Origin: Flectonema sp. DT1601
Taxonomy: Eukaryota; Euglenozoa; Diplonemea; Diplonemida; Diplonemidae
Direction: 5' to 3'
Assembly: GCA_964019425.1 (NCBI GenBank)
Contig: OZ025825.1
Span: 255,001-319,000 of the forward strand
DNA length: 64,000 nucleotides
Shown here piece by piece: positions 50,546-62,812 of the stretch. The notes beneath the pieces were generated by a model. It searched no databases. It was not told the DNA's origin and worked only from the letters and a program-made list of their open reading frames with translations. Every line of letters begins with the position of its first letter. Positions within the stretch are counted from its first letter, which is position 1. Made by a program: the position numbers and the translations under genes.

Positions 50546-52826
50546 TTACTCAGTAGTAGTTGAAGGAAGCAGCATAGCCACAGTAAACTGTACAGAACGA
50601 GGAAGACCCATAAATGTCAAGTCATCTCGAGTGAGATGGGGAAGTCTATTTTTATCAACCTTGTACTTGGCGAACTCTTCAGCGTACATTATCATACCAT
50701 GTTGACATAACCAATCTCTGACGTAAGCATCTAAAGCTGGTACGTGACATGTATCCCTTCGACCAGGTCTTATTGGAATTGGTTGTTGTTTAACAGGTCG
50801 TCTACCAGGACTAGTTTGACGAGATGGTAAAAGTGATTTAGGCATTCCTGTTGAAGACGTATTGATTCCAGCTGGACGTTTAACTTTTCTAGTTGGTTTG
50901 GCTTTCGGTGGCGCTGTTACTATCTCACTCACCAAGTCTCGTTTACGACTGAGTTGGGAAGACTGTGTTGGGGCAGCATACGATTTCGAAGCGCTTCTTG
51001 AAAACTGCGCATTACCTGGTCGAGGACTAACACTTCTCTTAGTCACTCCATTAGCACCTCCTCTCGGTGATACTGATCGTTGTCTTGTTGGACTCGGTCT
51101 TCTGTGCTGCTGAGTATTTGCTCTCGGTGAGAGTGCTTCAATTTTGTGTCTGTTCATCTTCGCTCTGTGGGTAGCTTTTATTCTAGCCATTTCATTTCTT
51201 TTAGAACTCGGAAGGTCATCAAGACGACCCTTCTCAGCTCCAACCCAAGTAAGCAAAACATCATTCGTTAACTCCTGACAAGGTTGGTATGCTGCACGAC
51301 GAACCTGAGGAACAGAATTACCGAACGTACTGTACTTAGTAATAACAGGTATGTGTTCTGTAGGTCTTGGTACCTGATCATCTTCAGCTACTCGAGCAAT
51401 AGTTGGAGGAGGTGGAGGTGGAGTTACCTGCTCTTGTGTAGGATGATGAGGTTTAGGAGATTCCTCTTTTGGTTTTTCAACTTCAATAATCGGAGGTGAT
51501 CTACTTTTTGATATCTTGCCTTCTTCTGGAGATGATTTACAGATCGTAATTTCAATATTATTTTCTTTTGGAGTAGTTTCCTTAAAGATTCTCTCTACTT
51601 CAGGAGAAATATCAACAGGGACAATATCAACAGAACCACCTGTAGCTGCTAAATAAGTCTCTGACATCTTCCCACTCGTTCCTAATGATTTCGTACTATG
51701 AAAGCTCTGAGCTCTCTCTATTAAGTCGAGGTCTATTTCACCTACTTCATCAATTGTTTTTGCGGCTTTCTCTCTGTCTCTCCAACTGAACGATGCCCAG
51801 GTATTCTTTCCTAGCTGTGTGCGTGCTCTGTTTTTTTATTATTAATTAATTCATCCTACTTACGTATTCACAAGAATTAATAACATACTTTAATCGAGTT
51901 GAGGCTTCCATGTCGAGAAGACGCTGCTTGGCACTTTCTTCTTGTTGTGCTTCTTCTGAGTTTTCAGGTTCTGGTCTAGTCGAGCTACGAGTAGGACCAT
52001 GTGCTTTAAGGTGATGAGTTATTCTACCAGCTCCTGCGGTAGAACCAAAAGCTGATGTCACTCCTATCGATGGAGGAGGGAGGGAATTGACTTGTGAGGA
52101 ATGCTGAACTGGAGCAGGAGGGCTTTCACCCAACCCGAGATCTCCTCTAATCTTGTGATACAAGTCAGTTTTTACAGCACTACAATGAGACATGTTAGGA
52201 CCGACTGTTGGTATCCAACCAGTGTTGTCAGCAAGTCTGTAAAATTCATTTTTACTATTCTTCACATCAATGTCCACATCGTTAGGGATGTAGCGAATGA
52301 CAGGAGCATCTTGGCGTGGCTCCTCGCGAACAGGACAGCCGTCGCCTTCCCAAAGCTCAGGTCTGACTTTAATGTAGGGTTCGATGTCGTTTAAATTCTT
52401 CATTACTACGGAGCTCTCGCCGTCTACTTTGATGCTGATCTTCCCGCTGATTGGATCTACACCAGTGACTATGGCTTCTTGTTTCTCTCCTGGGATGCCT
52501 CCCTTTAACCAAACTTTTGTACCTGCACTTCTCGATAGCCTTCTCTCACCAAGACCTCTGTCGGATACTCTTAGACTGCTTTCTTTTTTATAATCTGTGA
52601 ATGACACGTAGCCGTCTGTTTCTGTTTCTTCATCATCTTCCGTTACAACAGTACTCTCACCATCTACATCTTCAACCTTTAATACAGGTAAGGCTAATTC
52701 TAACTCAGCCATTTGTGCTAAAATTAGACGCCTCCTACTCGAGTCAGGCGATGCGCTGAATGTATCAGCGAGTGACATTGACATCGAGTTTTCATTGAGG
52801 TCGGTGTCAGGCTCTACCACCGGCAT
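50546..52826 (-). CDS. SH3-like/SAM-domain protein (exons 52826-51864 and 51814-50546)
   Basis: Exon 1 ends TGTGAATAC|GTAAGT; exon 2 starts CTA GGA AAG after GCACACAG, removing a 49-nt intron in phase 0 to give 743 aa. I start at MPVVEPDTDLNE because CACAACAG lies upstream; the frame opens to 52883. Residues about 95-200 hold an SH3/Tudor-like barrel (GTKVWLKGGIPGEKQEAIVT, PISGKISIKVDGE) followed by an SH3b-like stretch (CPVREEPRQDAPVIRY, FYRLADNTGWIPTVG). Residues about 300-370 are helical across the splice (LGKNTWASFSWRDREKAAKT). The middle is disordered, Pro-rich with SPR/SPKS motifs. A C-terminal SAM domain (residues about 670-735) reads AYVRDWLCQHGMIMYAEEF then LTRDDLTFMGL. It is probably a scaffold; microtubule or membrane location is unknown. 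Confidence 0.83.
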
Positions 52827-52883
52827 GTTTTGGGAGAATGGGGAGCTCCTGTTGTGTAAATATAATAAACACAATAAGCACAC

Positions 52884-53663
52884 AGAAGAGTCATACTTAA
52901 GATACCTTTAGATAACAATTAGTACTCCATTAGCTAATAGACAGCCAATTGTTGTTAGATAAAGACATCTATTTCACTGTTAAAATAAAAATAAGAAATT
53001 AGTTTTTATGCGGTAGTCGTGTCGTTCTGCGTGAAGACCAAATTGTTTGCGTGGAAGATAAAGAAGAAAAAAAAAAAAATGGAGGAGAAAATGAGAACAT
53101 TAAGAAATTGTGTGGTGCGTTCCATCAGTTCCATTATTTTTTTTGTTTTTTTGTTATTGTTTTCTCAAGGTTAGAAGATTAGTGGGGAAAACTGGAGATC
53201 GTCACCGACACACTTTTCGCAGGCGAGGGATGTTCCCCTTTTTTTTTTTTTTTTTTTTAAATTCCGTTCGTTTGTGAAAGCCAACTATCATTTCGGAGGG
53301 GACTCACCGTGTGTAATACACATTAGTATGACAATTACCTGACACCAATCTGTAGGTATTTTGACCTCCCTCTTAAAGTAACTATTAAGTTTTCACAAAA
53401 AAGGAAAAAAAGGGAATGGAAGAAGAGGGAAAAAAGCTCAGGAATTGCTGCAGGTTAGGAAAAGGCAGCCAGTGATATACTAATAATAAGAAACACACGA
53501 CCGTAGAAACCAAATAAAAACACAACAATTGTTCCGACTGGTTTCCAATATCGGAAATAGCCAACATTTGGTAATACGAGATTCGTCACCCCTTTCGATA
53601 GTCACAAATGGTCTTGGTCCTGGTCTCGGTACTGGTTGAATAACTACCGACGGTCACATTCTG
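52884..53663. other. Spacer, no recognised gene
   Basis: AT-rich with a T18 run near 53242. CTTAAAGTAACTATT at about 53373 also occurs (TTAAAGTAACTATT) near 27228. Confidence 0.5.
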
Positions 53664-55424
53664 CTACACAATCGGTTTGATTTTCTTCTTTGAGCCTTCC
53701 ACTCCATTGTAGGCTCGTAAGACTGCCTTCGGTGTTCCGAGTATTTGAAATAAAGCCTTAATGAGATCATCTTGAAAATTAATTCTTTTTTTATGAAGAT
53801 TTTGATTAGCTGCATAATGATACAGTTTAACCTTATCAGTATTTAAGAACAGTGATGGATGAACGAATATTCTAGCCTGACCGTCAGGAGTCTTTTTACC
53901 GGTGAGGTATGTTGATAATGGGTTTCTCGTCGGATCAGGAACACCCATTGCGTGAGATGCATAAGCGAGGTCATCAACGACATCAGCAGCAATAAACATT
54001 TGAATCATGTGACCAGTCATCCCTGTTACACCGTTGTGTTGATTCTCACCATAGACGTCAGTTAATAAGTTCCATCGTCTTCCCACAGTAATAACATCGT
54101 TGATCGCCCTGTTGACTTGAGCTGGTGATAATCCCAAAGTACTAAAAAGAGTTTTCATAATTCCATTAAAACTCAAATCATTACAAGAATACCCCTGTTC
54201 AAATACTGATGTCGGTGGCGCCTCTGATCCTGGAGCCAACAACGATACGGAAACACTGATAGCAACTTGTCTAAACTCAGGATCGTGATCTTGCTGTCCC
54301 ATTGACTCAAACTGCTCAACCAGTGTCGTTAGATGTGGTTTTCCTAAATACGGTTCCTTTAAGAGTCTTGGAAGAGCTCCAAATCCAGCAGGTAGTGCAT
54401 ACAGCACTCTAGCAATAGCAGCCTGTACTTCATACATCAACGCAGCATATGAATAAGAATGATAAAACACAACGTGAGTACCACAGTGTTCATACTCTCT
54501 AGCAAGCATCTTTTCAAAGCATGACTTGGAATGTGAAGAGACGCTGCTTCTCGTAAGCTGAGCAGTTAACTCTGACCGTGTCATTCCACGACAAGACTGA
54601 GCTCCTAACGACCGTTGCTTACTTTGTTCAGTGAGGGTATTGTTTATTGTTGCCATTTGTCGTTTGATTCGATGCATGTTTTCTTTCATAAGTTGAGATG
54701 TCTCTTGTCGTTCCCATGCTCGTTTTAAATCTTCTCCGGTTGCCAAGGCGCAGTCGTATTCATCATAGTCACTGTCATCAGTACTAAAACTAAAAGTACC
54801 TCCTCCACTGCCTAAAGGGTTTTCTATTGATAAATCTCTTGGTAAGTCTTCTTCTTGTGGGATTCCAAAGGCTGTGAGTTGATCGACTGCTGTAGACCAA
54901 CATCCACAACATTGTTCACTAACTCCTAATAATACTTCAGAATCAACGTTTGGATAATATTTTCTAAGAGCTTCTATTAAAGTTGGTTTCTGTACAACAT
55001 CAACATCAACATCAACAGGAACAGGTGCTAGTAATGGTTGAGTCTCTGCTGATTTCTGTGAAGTTTCTATTTGGACATCAAGTTGTGGTGTTGTTTCTGA
55101 AAGTTCTAATTCAGGATATATCCCCATCGACATCAATAAGTCTGCAGCATCAAGATAACTGTTACTGCCAGACCCAACGTCAAACAACAACTCTGGTGCT
55201 GTATCTGGAAATTTCTTTTTTAACTTCGTGATTATGTCTTCTTTACCATTCAGAGTGGTTGGTGAGTCTGGTGGTGACGGATATTCGTTATTACCACTTT
55301 CAGGAGGTGCACCGCCCATTACTAAGTACTCAACAACGCCCTGAACATTTCCTTTAAATTTTGTTAGTAATTGTTCAAGTAGTCCTTTGTCAGTTTCTTC
55401 AAAAATATCTGTAAGCTCATCCAT
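53664..55424 (-). CDS. UBA/CUE-like repeat protein with uncharacterised C-terminal domain
   Basis: 586 aa. Residues 1-40 (MDELTDIFEETDKGLLEQLL, then FKGNVQGVVEYLV), about 63-105 (DIITKLKKKFPDTAPELLFD, LDAADLLMSMGI) and about 145-190 (LIEALRKYYPNVDSEVLLGV, WSTAVDQLTAFGI) each look like a three-helix UBA/CUE ubiquitin-binding module. Residues about 285-586 form a globular domain I do not recognise (YEHCGTHVVFYHSYSYAALM, LYALPAGFGALPRLLKEPYL, DVYGENQHNGVTG). Some effector ADP-ribosyltransferases have a similar HVVFYH start but I would not assign that. No membrane segment is seen. The ATG follows TTTCTTTTACAG by 44 nt. Confidence 0.75.
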   Translation of the reverse strand: MDELTDIFEETDKGLLEQLLTKFKGNVQGVVEYLVMGGAPPESGNNEYPSPPDSPTTLNGKEDIITKLKKKFPDTAPELLFDVGSGSNSYLDAADLLMSMGIYPELELSETTPQLDVQIETSQKSAETQPLLAPVPVDVDVDVVQKPTLIEALRKYYPNVDSEVLLGVSEQCCGCWSTAVDQLTAFGIPQEEDLPRDLSIENPLGSGGGTFSFSTDDSDYDEYDCALATGEDLKRAWERQETSQLMKENMHRIKRQMATINNTLTEQSKQRSLGAQSCRGMTRSELTAQLTRSSVSSHSKSCFEKMLAREYEHCGTHVVFYHSYSYAALMYEVQAAIARVLYALPAGFGALPRLLKEPYLGKPHLTTLVEQFESMGQQDHDPEFRQVAISVSVSLLAPGSEAPPTSVFEQGYSCNDLSFNGIMKTLFSTLGLSPAQVNRAINDVITVGRRWNLLTDVYGENQHNGVTGMTGHMIQMFIAADVVDDLAYASHAMGVPDPTRNPLSTYLTGKKTPDGQARIFVHPSLFLNTDKVKLYHYAANQNLHKKRINFQDDLIKALFQILGTPKAVLRAYNGVEGSKKKIKPIV

Positions 55425-56338
55425 TTAATTTTAAGAGGTCGATTTCTCTTTCCCAACCGCTTTCTGTAAAAGAAACAATTATATATAATTCAGTAATGAT
55501 CAACAGTTTCATTCTAAAAAAACAAAAAAAAAAAAAAAAATCAGTACCATTGATAAAAAGAAAAAAGGTGTCAGCGACGAACCCCAGAAGCTGCAAGAAC
55601 ACGAGGAGCAGGGAGAGAGGGGTTAACTTTTTTTAAACCTATGATGTGGCTTTATATAACTGTTACAAGTTAAACAGGAGACTTGGTACAGGGAAGGGAG
55701 GGGCAACGAAAAAACAAAATTAAAAATAAAAATGGGAACGAATTACAAACCCAAAAACAATCTTCTAAACAGAGAAGACCAACTAGTATACAGGTACTTA
55801 AAAATAGATTAAAGCATTTTACTTTTGTGATGGCAGTTTATCACCAGTTTCTTGTTGATAATTTCCTCACTCAATTCTCAGTATCGAGAGTCAAGAAAAA
55901 AAAACTCTCCTTTTTGGTAACCATCAAGAAAAAGTCTGTAATTAAACAGGCTGTGAGATATCGAAACCTTTACAAACTATTTTGATAAATAAAAATACCA
56001 ATTGATATTAACCTGCACAGTTCATGTATCAAAAAATGGCAGTGATCATTACTACCACAATACAATAAAGGAAGACAGCTTGGTAAGAAGTAGATCACAG
56101 CTAAATCACTAATGCTCATTCATGAGAACGGCAAATGTTACAAACTCGGAGGATAGAACTGAGACATGTGATTTTTAGTAGCAGTCAGCAGAGACAAAAC
56201 ATCAATAATAACATAAAAAGAGGCTTTACATTAAAAAATAAACCACTTCCTCCTCAACAAGAACTATTTATATCCAACAACAGCGGCAGCAAGCAGCGGA
56301 AAACTAAAACGTTGACATACAAGTGAATTATGAGCACT
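55425..56338. other. Spacer, no recognised gene
   Basis: Holds the start region of the UBA/CUE-like gene and the 3' flank of the SLC4 gene. The plus-strand frame at 55683-55985 lacks any domain or conserved look. Confidence 0.5.
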
Positions 56339-58604
56339 CTAGTGCTCTCCTTCTAGTACAGCCATGTCGTGTTCGGAAAACCACTTTGGTAGCAACAAAT
56401 GTCTGGTTCCGGCCAAAACTAAAATAACAAATGGGAACCCAAGAGAGATGAAGGGAGCACTCTTCACTGCCCACAGCGCAGAGAATGACAGTAGCTGAAT
56501 AGCAGTCCATTTATGAACCGTTCGCAGTTTCAAACGTCTAACTAAGTGATCAGGGGGATAGCTGTTTTAGTTAATTTATTTATTACTTTCAAGATCCAGA
56601 GTTTTTTTTTTTTTTCTTTTTTCGAAAGGAAAGAAAAACATACTTTGAGAGCTCAGTCATCCACAACAACAATCTTTCTACAAAAGGATTATCCTTAGCA
56701 CCTTGATAAGCCATTGTTAAGAATACTCCGTATAAAACAGGAACAGGCAGTGCTTTCAATGCAGGTAAAGCACCAATAGTGGCAGCAGCCATTAATATGT
56801 GACATAAGAATGATGTGACTCTAGTCTCTCTTGACTTAACAACTCTCCTAATAAGAACGCCTCTTTCGGTGTACTCTTCGTGATCAGCCAACTGAACAAC
56901 ATGCAATGGTGACTGTGGTAACGCACCGTGCAAAAATGGCAGTCCCATCATCCCAAGAAGAAGATTAATTATAGCGACCACAAATAGATCTAAGTGCATT
57001 GCTTCTCCCTTTCGGAGTTTAAATTCTTTTTTATTCGACAAAATACTCGTAATATTTTCATCTAAAAAGAACAACATAAATAGTAGAAAAGCAGGACCAG
57101 CAGCAATAAATATAATGTGGGTTTCAGTCTTTCCCATATCAACGAATAAAGAACGTTTTGGGTCAGATAACTCAACTGTGTTTGGAACGTTAAGTGTCTC
57201 AACGTGGTCAACCTTCGCGATATGATAAATACCTGACATAATTAGAACCGCAATAGCAGTTCCATAGTCAGAGATGACAACTCTCACGCTTTGCGTAAAT
57301 TTCTGAGATGCCCTCAGTTCTAAGAACTGAACTGCTAAAAAGAAAGTTCCAAAAACCAAAATAACACCCATACAACCAGCAGCCTCTTGCCCACTTAACG
57401 GGGTAAAAAAGTCAGTTGCGGTTGGCTTTATTGCTTCATAAGCAAAGATACCTGCTACCAAACATGCAAAAATCTGATCAACGTACGCAGTGACGTAATG
57501 AATGTGATTGGACAGGTTGAAGGCTACAGATAGAAGTAGCCAAATAGAATTCCAGACACCAACCCAAGCATAGAAAGGAAGGAAATCTGTATCAAGCCAA
57601 CCACTAAGTTCATGTAAGAAACCAATAAATATAGTTAGTGGACCAGTCGTCATGATGATGACGAATGGGCATCCTCCAAAGATGGAAAACACCAATCCTG
57701 AGATTGATTGGGAAATTAATATTTCCATCGGTCCGATTTCATTTTCAGTCTTGTCAGACATCAGCTTACCAAAAGCGATTGCTGGAGCTAAAATAATACA
57801 AAATAGGTACACAGAAGTACTAAGAACCCTTGCAGGATATTCCTTAGCCTCATAGAAATCTGACGCCCACCATTTAGCTTTTCTTTTCACATCATCAATA
57901 AGCCCACTAAAAGGAGTAGTGCATAAAGGTATATCCTCCTGAGTAGATGGTAGAGGTTGACTGTGGTGAGCGTGTTTTTTTGTTTCTTCTAAAAAGGAAT
58001 GGATCTCCTCATGAAGAGCAGAGTCTGTTGATGCCCCGTCAGCTTTTAAACGAAATGTTGCTTCGCTCAAAATAGAAGCCAGAGTTCTACCCGTCTCGAA
58101 TGATGTTCTTGTCTGGAGAACATCAGCATTTGGAGGGCCGACTACCAATCCAACAAATCGAACTGTTTTATCACTGGTGCCTGCTGATAAGTTTAATGGG
58201 ACGTGAAGTCTACCGAGTGCTAATTGTGTTTCTGTGACTCCAGGTACTTGAGCTAAAACTATAACGAAACCTCGTCCTTCAATCATTTCTTTCCATACTT
58301 CTGTTCCGTCATCTCTTTTGTTTCCGAATACTTTTTCTGATAAACCATCATTCGGAACATCCTTCATTAAACAGGCTAGTTCAGTAATGATATCCCTGTG
58401 TGTTAGTGATCTTATGTCAGCACTGACTGGTATCTTTTCCAACACCTGAACTTCTAAGTCTTTTAAAGCTCTCCTTTCTTGTCTCATACATTTGTGGGGA
58501 ACTTCAGATATGGTAACGTGTAGCACTTCATCTTCTGCTCTGCTGTCTCCTTCTGTCCATGCTGGAGACTTTAAGTTATCATCATCCTTGTCTGGTTCAT
58601 TCAT
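56339..58604 (-). CDS. SLC4-family bicarbonate/anion transporter (exons 58604-56644 and 56561-56339)
   Basis: Exon 1 ends TCA AA|GTATGT; exon 2 starts C TAT CCC after ACTAAAACAG, removing an 82-nt intron in phase 2 (727 aa). Residues about 30-210 are a band 3 cytoplasmic domain (TETQLALGRLHVPLNL; RFVGLVVGPP). Residues about 225-720 are the membrane domain: FSGLIDDVKRKAKWWASDF, LSTSVYLFCIILAPAIAFG, GCPFVIIMTTGPLTIFIGFL, FYAWVGVWNSIWLLL, and FDENITSILSNKK. Exon 2 supplies the usual C-terminal YPPDHLVRRLKL, VHKWTAIQLLSFSALWAV and LAGTRHLLLPKWFSEHDM, as in vertebrate band 3. Reading only exon 1 would end in an artificial Lys-rich tail. It exchanges or co-transports HCO3- at a membrane, with substrate uncertain (anion exchanger or Na+-coupled). 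A poly(A) leader and a 5'-UTR intron-like site precede it. Confidence 0.93.
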
Positions 58605-58610
58605 TTGTTG

Positions 58611-58631
58611 TTTTTTTTTTTTTTTTTTTTT
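58611..58631 (-). promoter_or_regulatory. Poly(A) leader of the SLC4 gene
   Basis: In mRNA sense, CCTAATTTCCAG (acceptor-like, with CTAAT branch site) is followed by TAGTATC, A21, CAACAAATG. A CTAAG|GTATCT donor-like site lies about 60 nt further upstream, so a 5'-UTR intron is likely, leaving the A run inside the leader. Confidence 0.5.
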
Positions 58632-61017
58632 GATACTACTGGAAATTAGGAATAAATTAATAATAAAGTAATTAATCTTCGTTTGAAGAGATACCTTAGC
58701 ACATCAAACAAGTAACACTCAAAATTGAATGTCTTTTTTTATCACAATATCTGAATAGCAGAATGTTCTTCGTTGAATCGGACTCTGTATCGCAGGAGAG
58801 ACGGAGAAGTATTTTTTATCCCTGCACAATTGGGATCAACGATTTTTCAAAAAAAAATACTATAATTTTTTTTTTTTTTTTTTTTTTACAAGATCGACTC
58901 CTTCAAAAAAAAAAAAAAAAAAATTGTAAAATTTTGATTCTACGTTGAGAGGGCTGTTATCAAAAAAAGCAAAGTTGCAAAACTTTAATTAAACGAGGTG
59001 GTATAAATAAATTTTTTTTTTTTTAGAAGTCACGTTAATTAAGCTGTCAGTTTTACTTATTTCAGCCTCTTTTTTTTTTTTTTTTAAATGGTGCCTTCCA
59101 ATAAACCCAAGAGGACGCATTTTTTTTTGTTGTTGTTGTTTATTGTGTTGATTTTTTTTGATTTTGCTTGGTGAGGCAAAGTCACGAGTCTTCCGACTTT
59201 ATTATCCCCAGTTCAATAACAGAAAAAACAGAATTTTTCGAAATAAAAAAAAAACAGAAAAATATGGGAAAAATAACAATTTTTTTTTTTTTTTTAGACT
59301 TAAAAAAAAATTATCGCCAACAGAATTTTTTTTTTGCACAACAAAATTTTCATTGCGTCACTTGTGTCGGCTTGCATGAAAAAATCATTCATAAACATTC
59401 ATACATAACAAAACCAAAACAAAACATAGTTCCTACGAATTCAAATTGTTCAGTTAAAAACAAGATTCGCATTTATTAGAAAGATAAACGGTAAAACACA
59501 ATTTCCATTCTTTCCCTTGACCGGTCACTCCTCCTAATACGAATCGCGTCTATTGTGCAGTGACTTAAGAAAAAGAAACAAAAAAAAAGCAAACTGGGGG
59601 GGGCAACGTGGTACGATTTTCAATTGTTGGAAGAAAACGAAACAAGATTGAAAAGAAAGAACCTTTCCAATTACGTGAATATTGTTGAAAAACAAAAAAA
59701 AAAAAAAGGGAAACTTCGCAACAAACTTCGCAACGTGATAGTTTGATTACAATAAAAAAAAGAAATCTAAAAAAAAAAACACTCCGAAATCCGTAATTAG
59801 GCAACTGGATGTCTCGCATAAAACTGCAGGTCACCGCACCCAACAAGAAAGGCGCATATTCTGCTGTACAACATGTTTCAGGCCTATGCTGTAGATAATT
59901 CAGTTTATCAGTCATTCCAATCATTACAAACTGGATGCAGTTAAGCACAAAAAAACGCTTCGCAAAGAACAGCCTAAGAAGTCACAGTGCGATACATAAT
60001 TGACAACATAACAAAACCCAAACCACAACTTCCCAAAGGAATAAGTTATATAAAAAAGAAAAAAGGAAAAAAAAAAAAAAAAAAAACATCAGTTAAGTTA
60101 AGCTCGCATTGCAAGTTAGTTAATAACAAATCAATCGTAAGACAACAAACAAACAATAGTCGGGTTTCATCCCGTTGGGTCCCCAGCCTCAGTGTCTTAC
60201 AGCGGAAATTTTTTTATCTATTTATTTACGAAGCCTAAGAAATGCTCAACAGGGTAACCAGTCAGATAGTTTACCAACCAACCGTGAGACTCTCACAGAC
60301 GATAAAGAGACGTAAAATAACCTAAAAAACAAATGACTACTCAAACCCACCGCCCCCCGACGAGCCGAAAGTAAATAATCGCTCAAAGAGAACTAGGTAG
60401 TACAACACGGTAGGTGATTGAACCTGAAAATCCGAATATGATTTCTGTCTTTAAATAACTCTTACCGTTTTTGACCATCTTCAGGAAGTACTTTTTTTTT
60501 TTTTTTTAAAAAGGGAAGTCAAGTCACTCCTAAGTAACAGTAATTTGTGTACCACAACCGTGAGACTCACAGGCGAAGTTAACCAGAAGTAAGTGACGTG
60601 TAAGAGATTACGAAACGAAAAAAAAACGAAAAAAACACAAGTGAAACACAACAAAAAAAAAGAAAAGAAAAGAACAAGAAATTTGTTGCAGATTTGATTA
60701 ATTTTGACAGCAGAGCCCCTTACAGGCAACACTGACTATCAATAAGAATAATATGAATAGAAGAGATCACCTCTAGTCATCACGGAAACGTAGGGGAAAA
60801 AATCGTTACTTATGATTAAGCTGAAACACATTCACAGCACGTTCGTTTTCTTTTTTTTGTTATTTGTTTGTATTTATTACTTTCAACCCATACTTACCTA
60901 TCCACCCCTATGAAGGCGATTAAGGCAAGCAGGAAAGTTAAAATCTTGGACCAGAGACAGTCAGTCTCAAGAGGTACACAATTGGGTAATTTGAAAGAAA
61001 TATTTTTTTTTTTTTTC

Positions 61018-61048
<31 letters not shown>

Positions 61049-61689
61049 AGAAAGAGAAAACGATAGTTAGTTAGCATTATTAATTTTTAATTTTGAAAAA
61101 GAAAAAAGTGAGAATAAAAAAAATAGAGATAAAGTAAACGAAAAGCAATCATTTCTGCAGTTTCCCAAACATCTAGGGGGTAGTAGAATATGTAGTTTCA
61201 GGCCTTAATAACATACTACTACCTTGTCCCTTTTTAGGTATTCAGCCAACGAAAGTTCGTTTGTTATTTAATCCAACGTAGCCGTTTCCAAAGACACAGC
61301 AATAGATTGTTGAATTAGACGTCAAAGGTGGGGATTGTAATTTAATTTATATATAAAAAAATTATATATTAATCCCTTCCACCCTACCGACTAGAATTTG
61401 AAAAACAAAAAAAAAAAAAAAAAAAAACTCAAAAGGAACGGGAAACATATCAGCTTCAAGAGGCAGTCTACCACCACGATAGCTGCAATATAGAATAGCG
61501 ACCATCTTGAGGTCAATACACAAAGTTGAAGTTGGTGGGAATATCAGTCATCACTAACTCACTCCGTTGTAAAAGCACATGAAAAACCAACATCAGTAAA
61601 AATCGAAATTCTCAACTCTCAGTTCTACTCCCAACAACTGGTACCCGTTAAGGTGAAAGGTTCTCTTTGTATTAGTCAAGAAAGCTTTA
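58632..61689. other. 3.1-kb homopolymer-rich region, no recognised gene
   Basis: Dense A and T runs. Two near-copies of CAACCGTGAGACTC (60280-60296 and 60555-60570) each lead into a short GTGAG...CTCAC inverted pair. No protein domain or RNA gene could be recognised. Confidence 0.55.
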
Positions 61690-62812
61690 AATAATAAACA
61701 AACAAATAAACAAAGCATGCACTATGTACTTTAAAGTATCTGAAAACACATGTTATCTCTCAAACAGAGGAACATCCAAGCGAATAGATTTTTAGATATA
61801 AAAGAAAAAGAAAACATCTCAAGAAGTCCCCACTCACCTCTCCTTTCTGCCTTAAATCGATAACTTAAATCGATAAGCATTAGATTAGGTGACCAGAGAA
61901 GAGGTGAAAGAAAAAAATTCCCGAGAAAAAAAAAGAAAACAAAAGGGATCCTTACACTTGTTCTCAAGGAGGACCGTCGCATACCCATGGGATCACACCC
62001 ACTTGAATTCATGTTGAGACTTGCATTAGAAAACAGCAGTGTCAACAATCACAAAAGGTCAGTAGGTCGGTATTGGAGTGACAGTAATTGCAAAACTTGT
62101 TTCAGAATTGCCAGACGGGGAGTCTGTTCAATCACCGACTTGACCATCGCATGTTGGGATGAGAAAAGAGAAACATGGATGGTGCTACCTTCAGGAATAC
62201 TATTGATGAGACACACACACATAACGGCATCATAATCAAAAACTGAGTGACTTTATATTCGTACATTGCGACAATAACTTTCTCAAGTGTCGCATCAACA
62301 ACAATTAAAGAGGTCATTCATATTAACTACCTCCATCAGATCACTCTACGATGGAGGAGGTCTGAAAAAGTGTTTATCTACCAACACGTCAAGTTGGCTG
62401 AGGGATCGATAACACCAGGTTTCCGAAGTCGCACAGAGCGGAGCCATTTCTTGTCATAACAATGAACAGGTAACCTCTCAATAAAACCAACATTCGTACA
62501 AAAACAAAGAATGTGAATCGAGGCTTACTCTGCTATGTCTAACAAAAGGGGAGAAAGATCGGAATACAACTGTGGGGGTGTGTTTTGAACGTGTTTTAAA
62601 TAATAAATTCCTCTACGAAACAAAACAGAAACACAAAGTCGATGTTGACATAGCACGTCTTTAACCACCTTTGAGGAAGGCAGGAAAAAATACAGAAGAA
62701 CAAAGAAAAAGAGGGAGTAAAAAAAAAAATAACGAAACCTACAAGTGACATTAGACAATTCTCCTTCGATGGTTGGACGAGGTTCCCTCAGAATTCTATT
62801 AAGCCAAGCCAT
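61690..62812 (-). CDS. Probable multi-exon gene, product unrecognised
   Basis: Starting at ATG 62812, MAWLNRILREPRPTIEGEL ends at TGTAG|GTTTCG. A further exon contains LYSDLSPLLLDIA and ends GA|GTAAGC (near 62527). It joins in phase to G|TTA CCT, encoding LPVHCYDKKWLRSVRLRKPG and VIDPSANLT. The next piece begins after GTCACTCAG (about 62240) with FDYDAVMCVCLINSIPEGS, TIHVSLFSSQHAMVKSVIEQ and LAILKQVLQLLSLQYRPTDL to about 62052. Further downstream, SLNMNSSGCDPMGMRRSSLR ends at GTAAGG, and YRFKAERR ends at GTGAGT. The exact second exon is ambiguous between two frames. The segments look strongly coding but I know no family. An in-frame TGA at 62049-62051 either ends the protein or lies in a very short intron. 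Confidence 0.45.

Noticed and set aside
60165-60190. GGGTTTCATCCC as a possible tRNA T-arm
   Set aside because: The TTCRA core is not met and no acceptor or anticodon arm could be paired around it.
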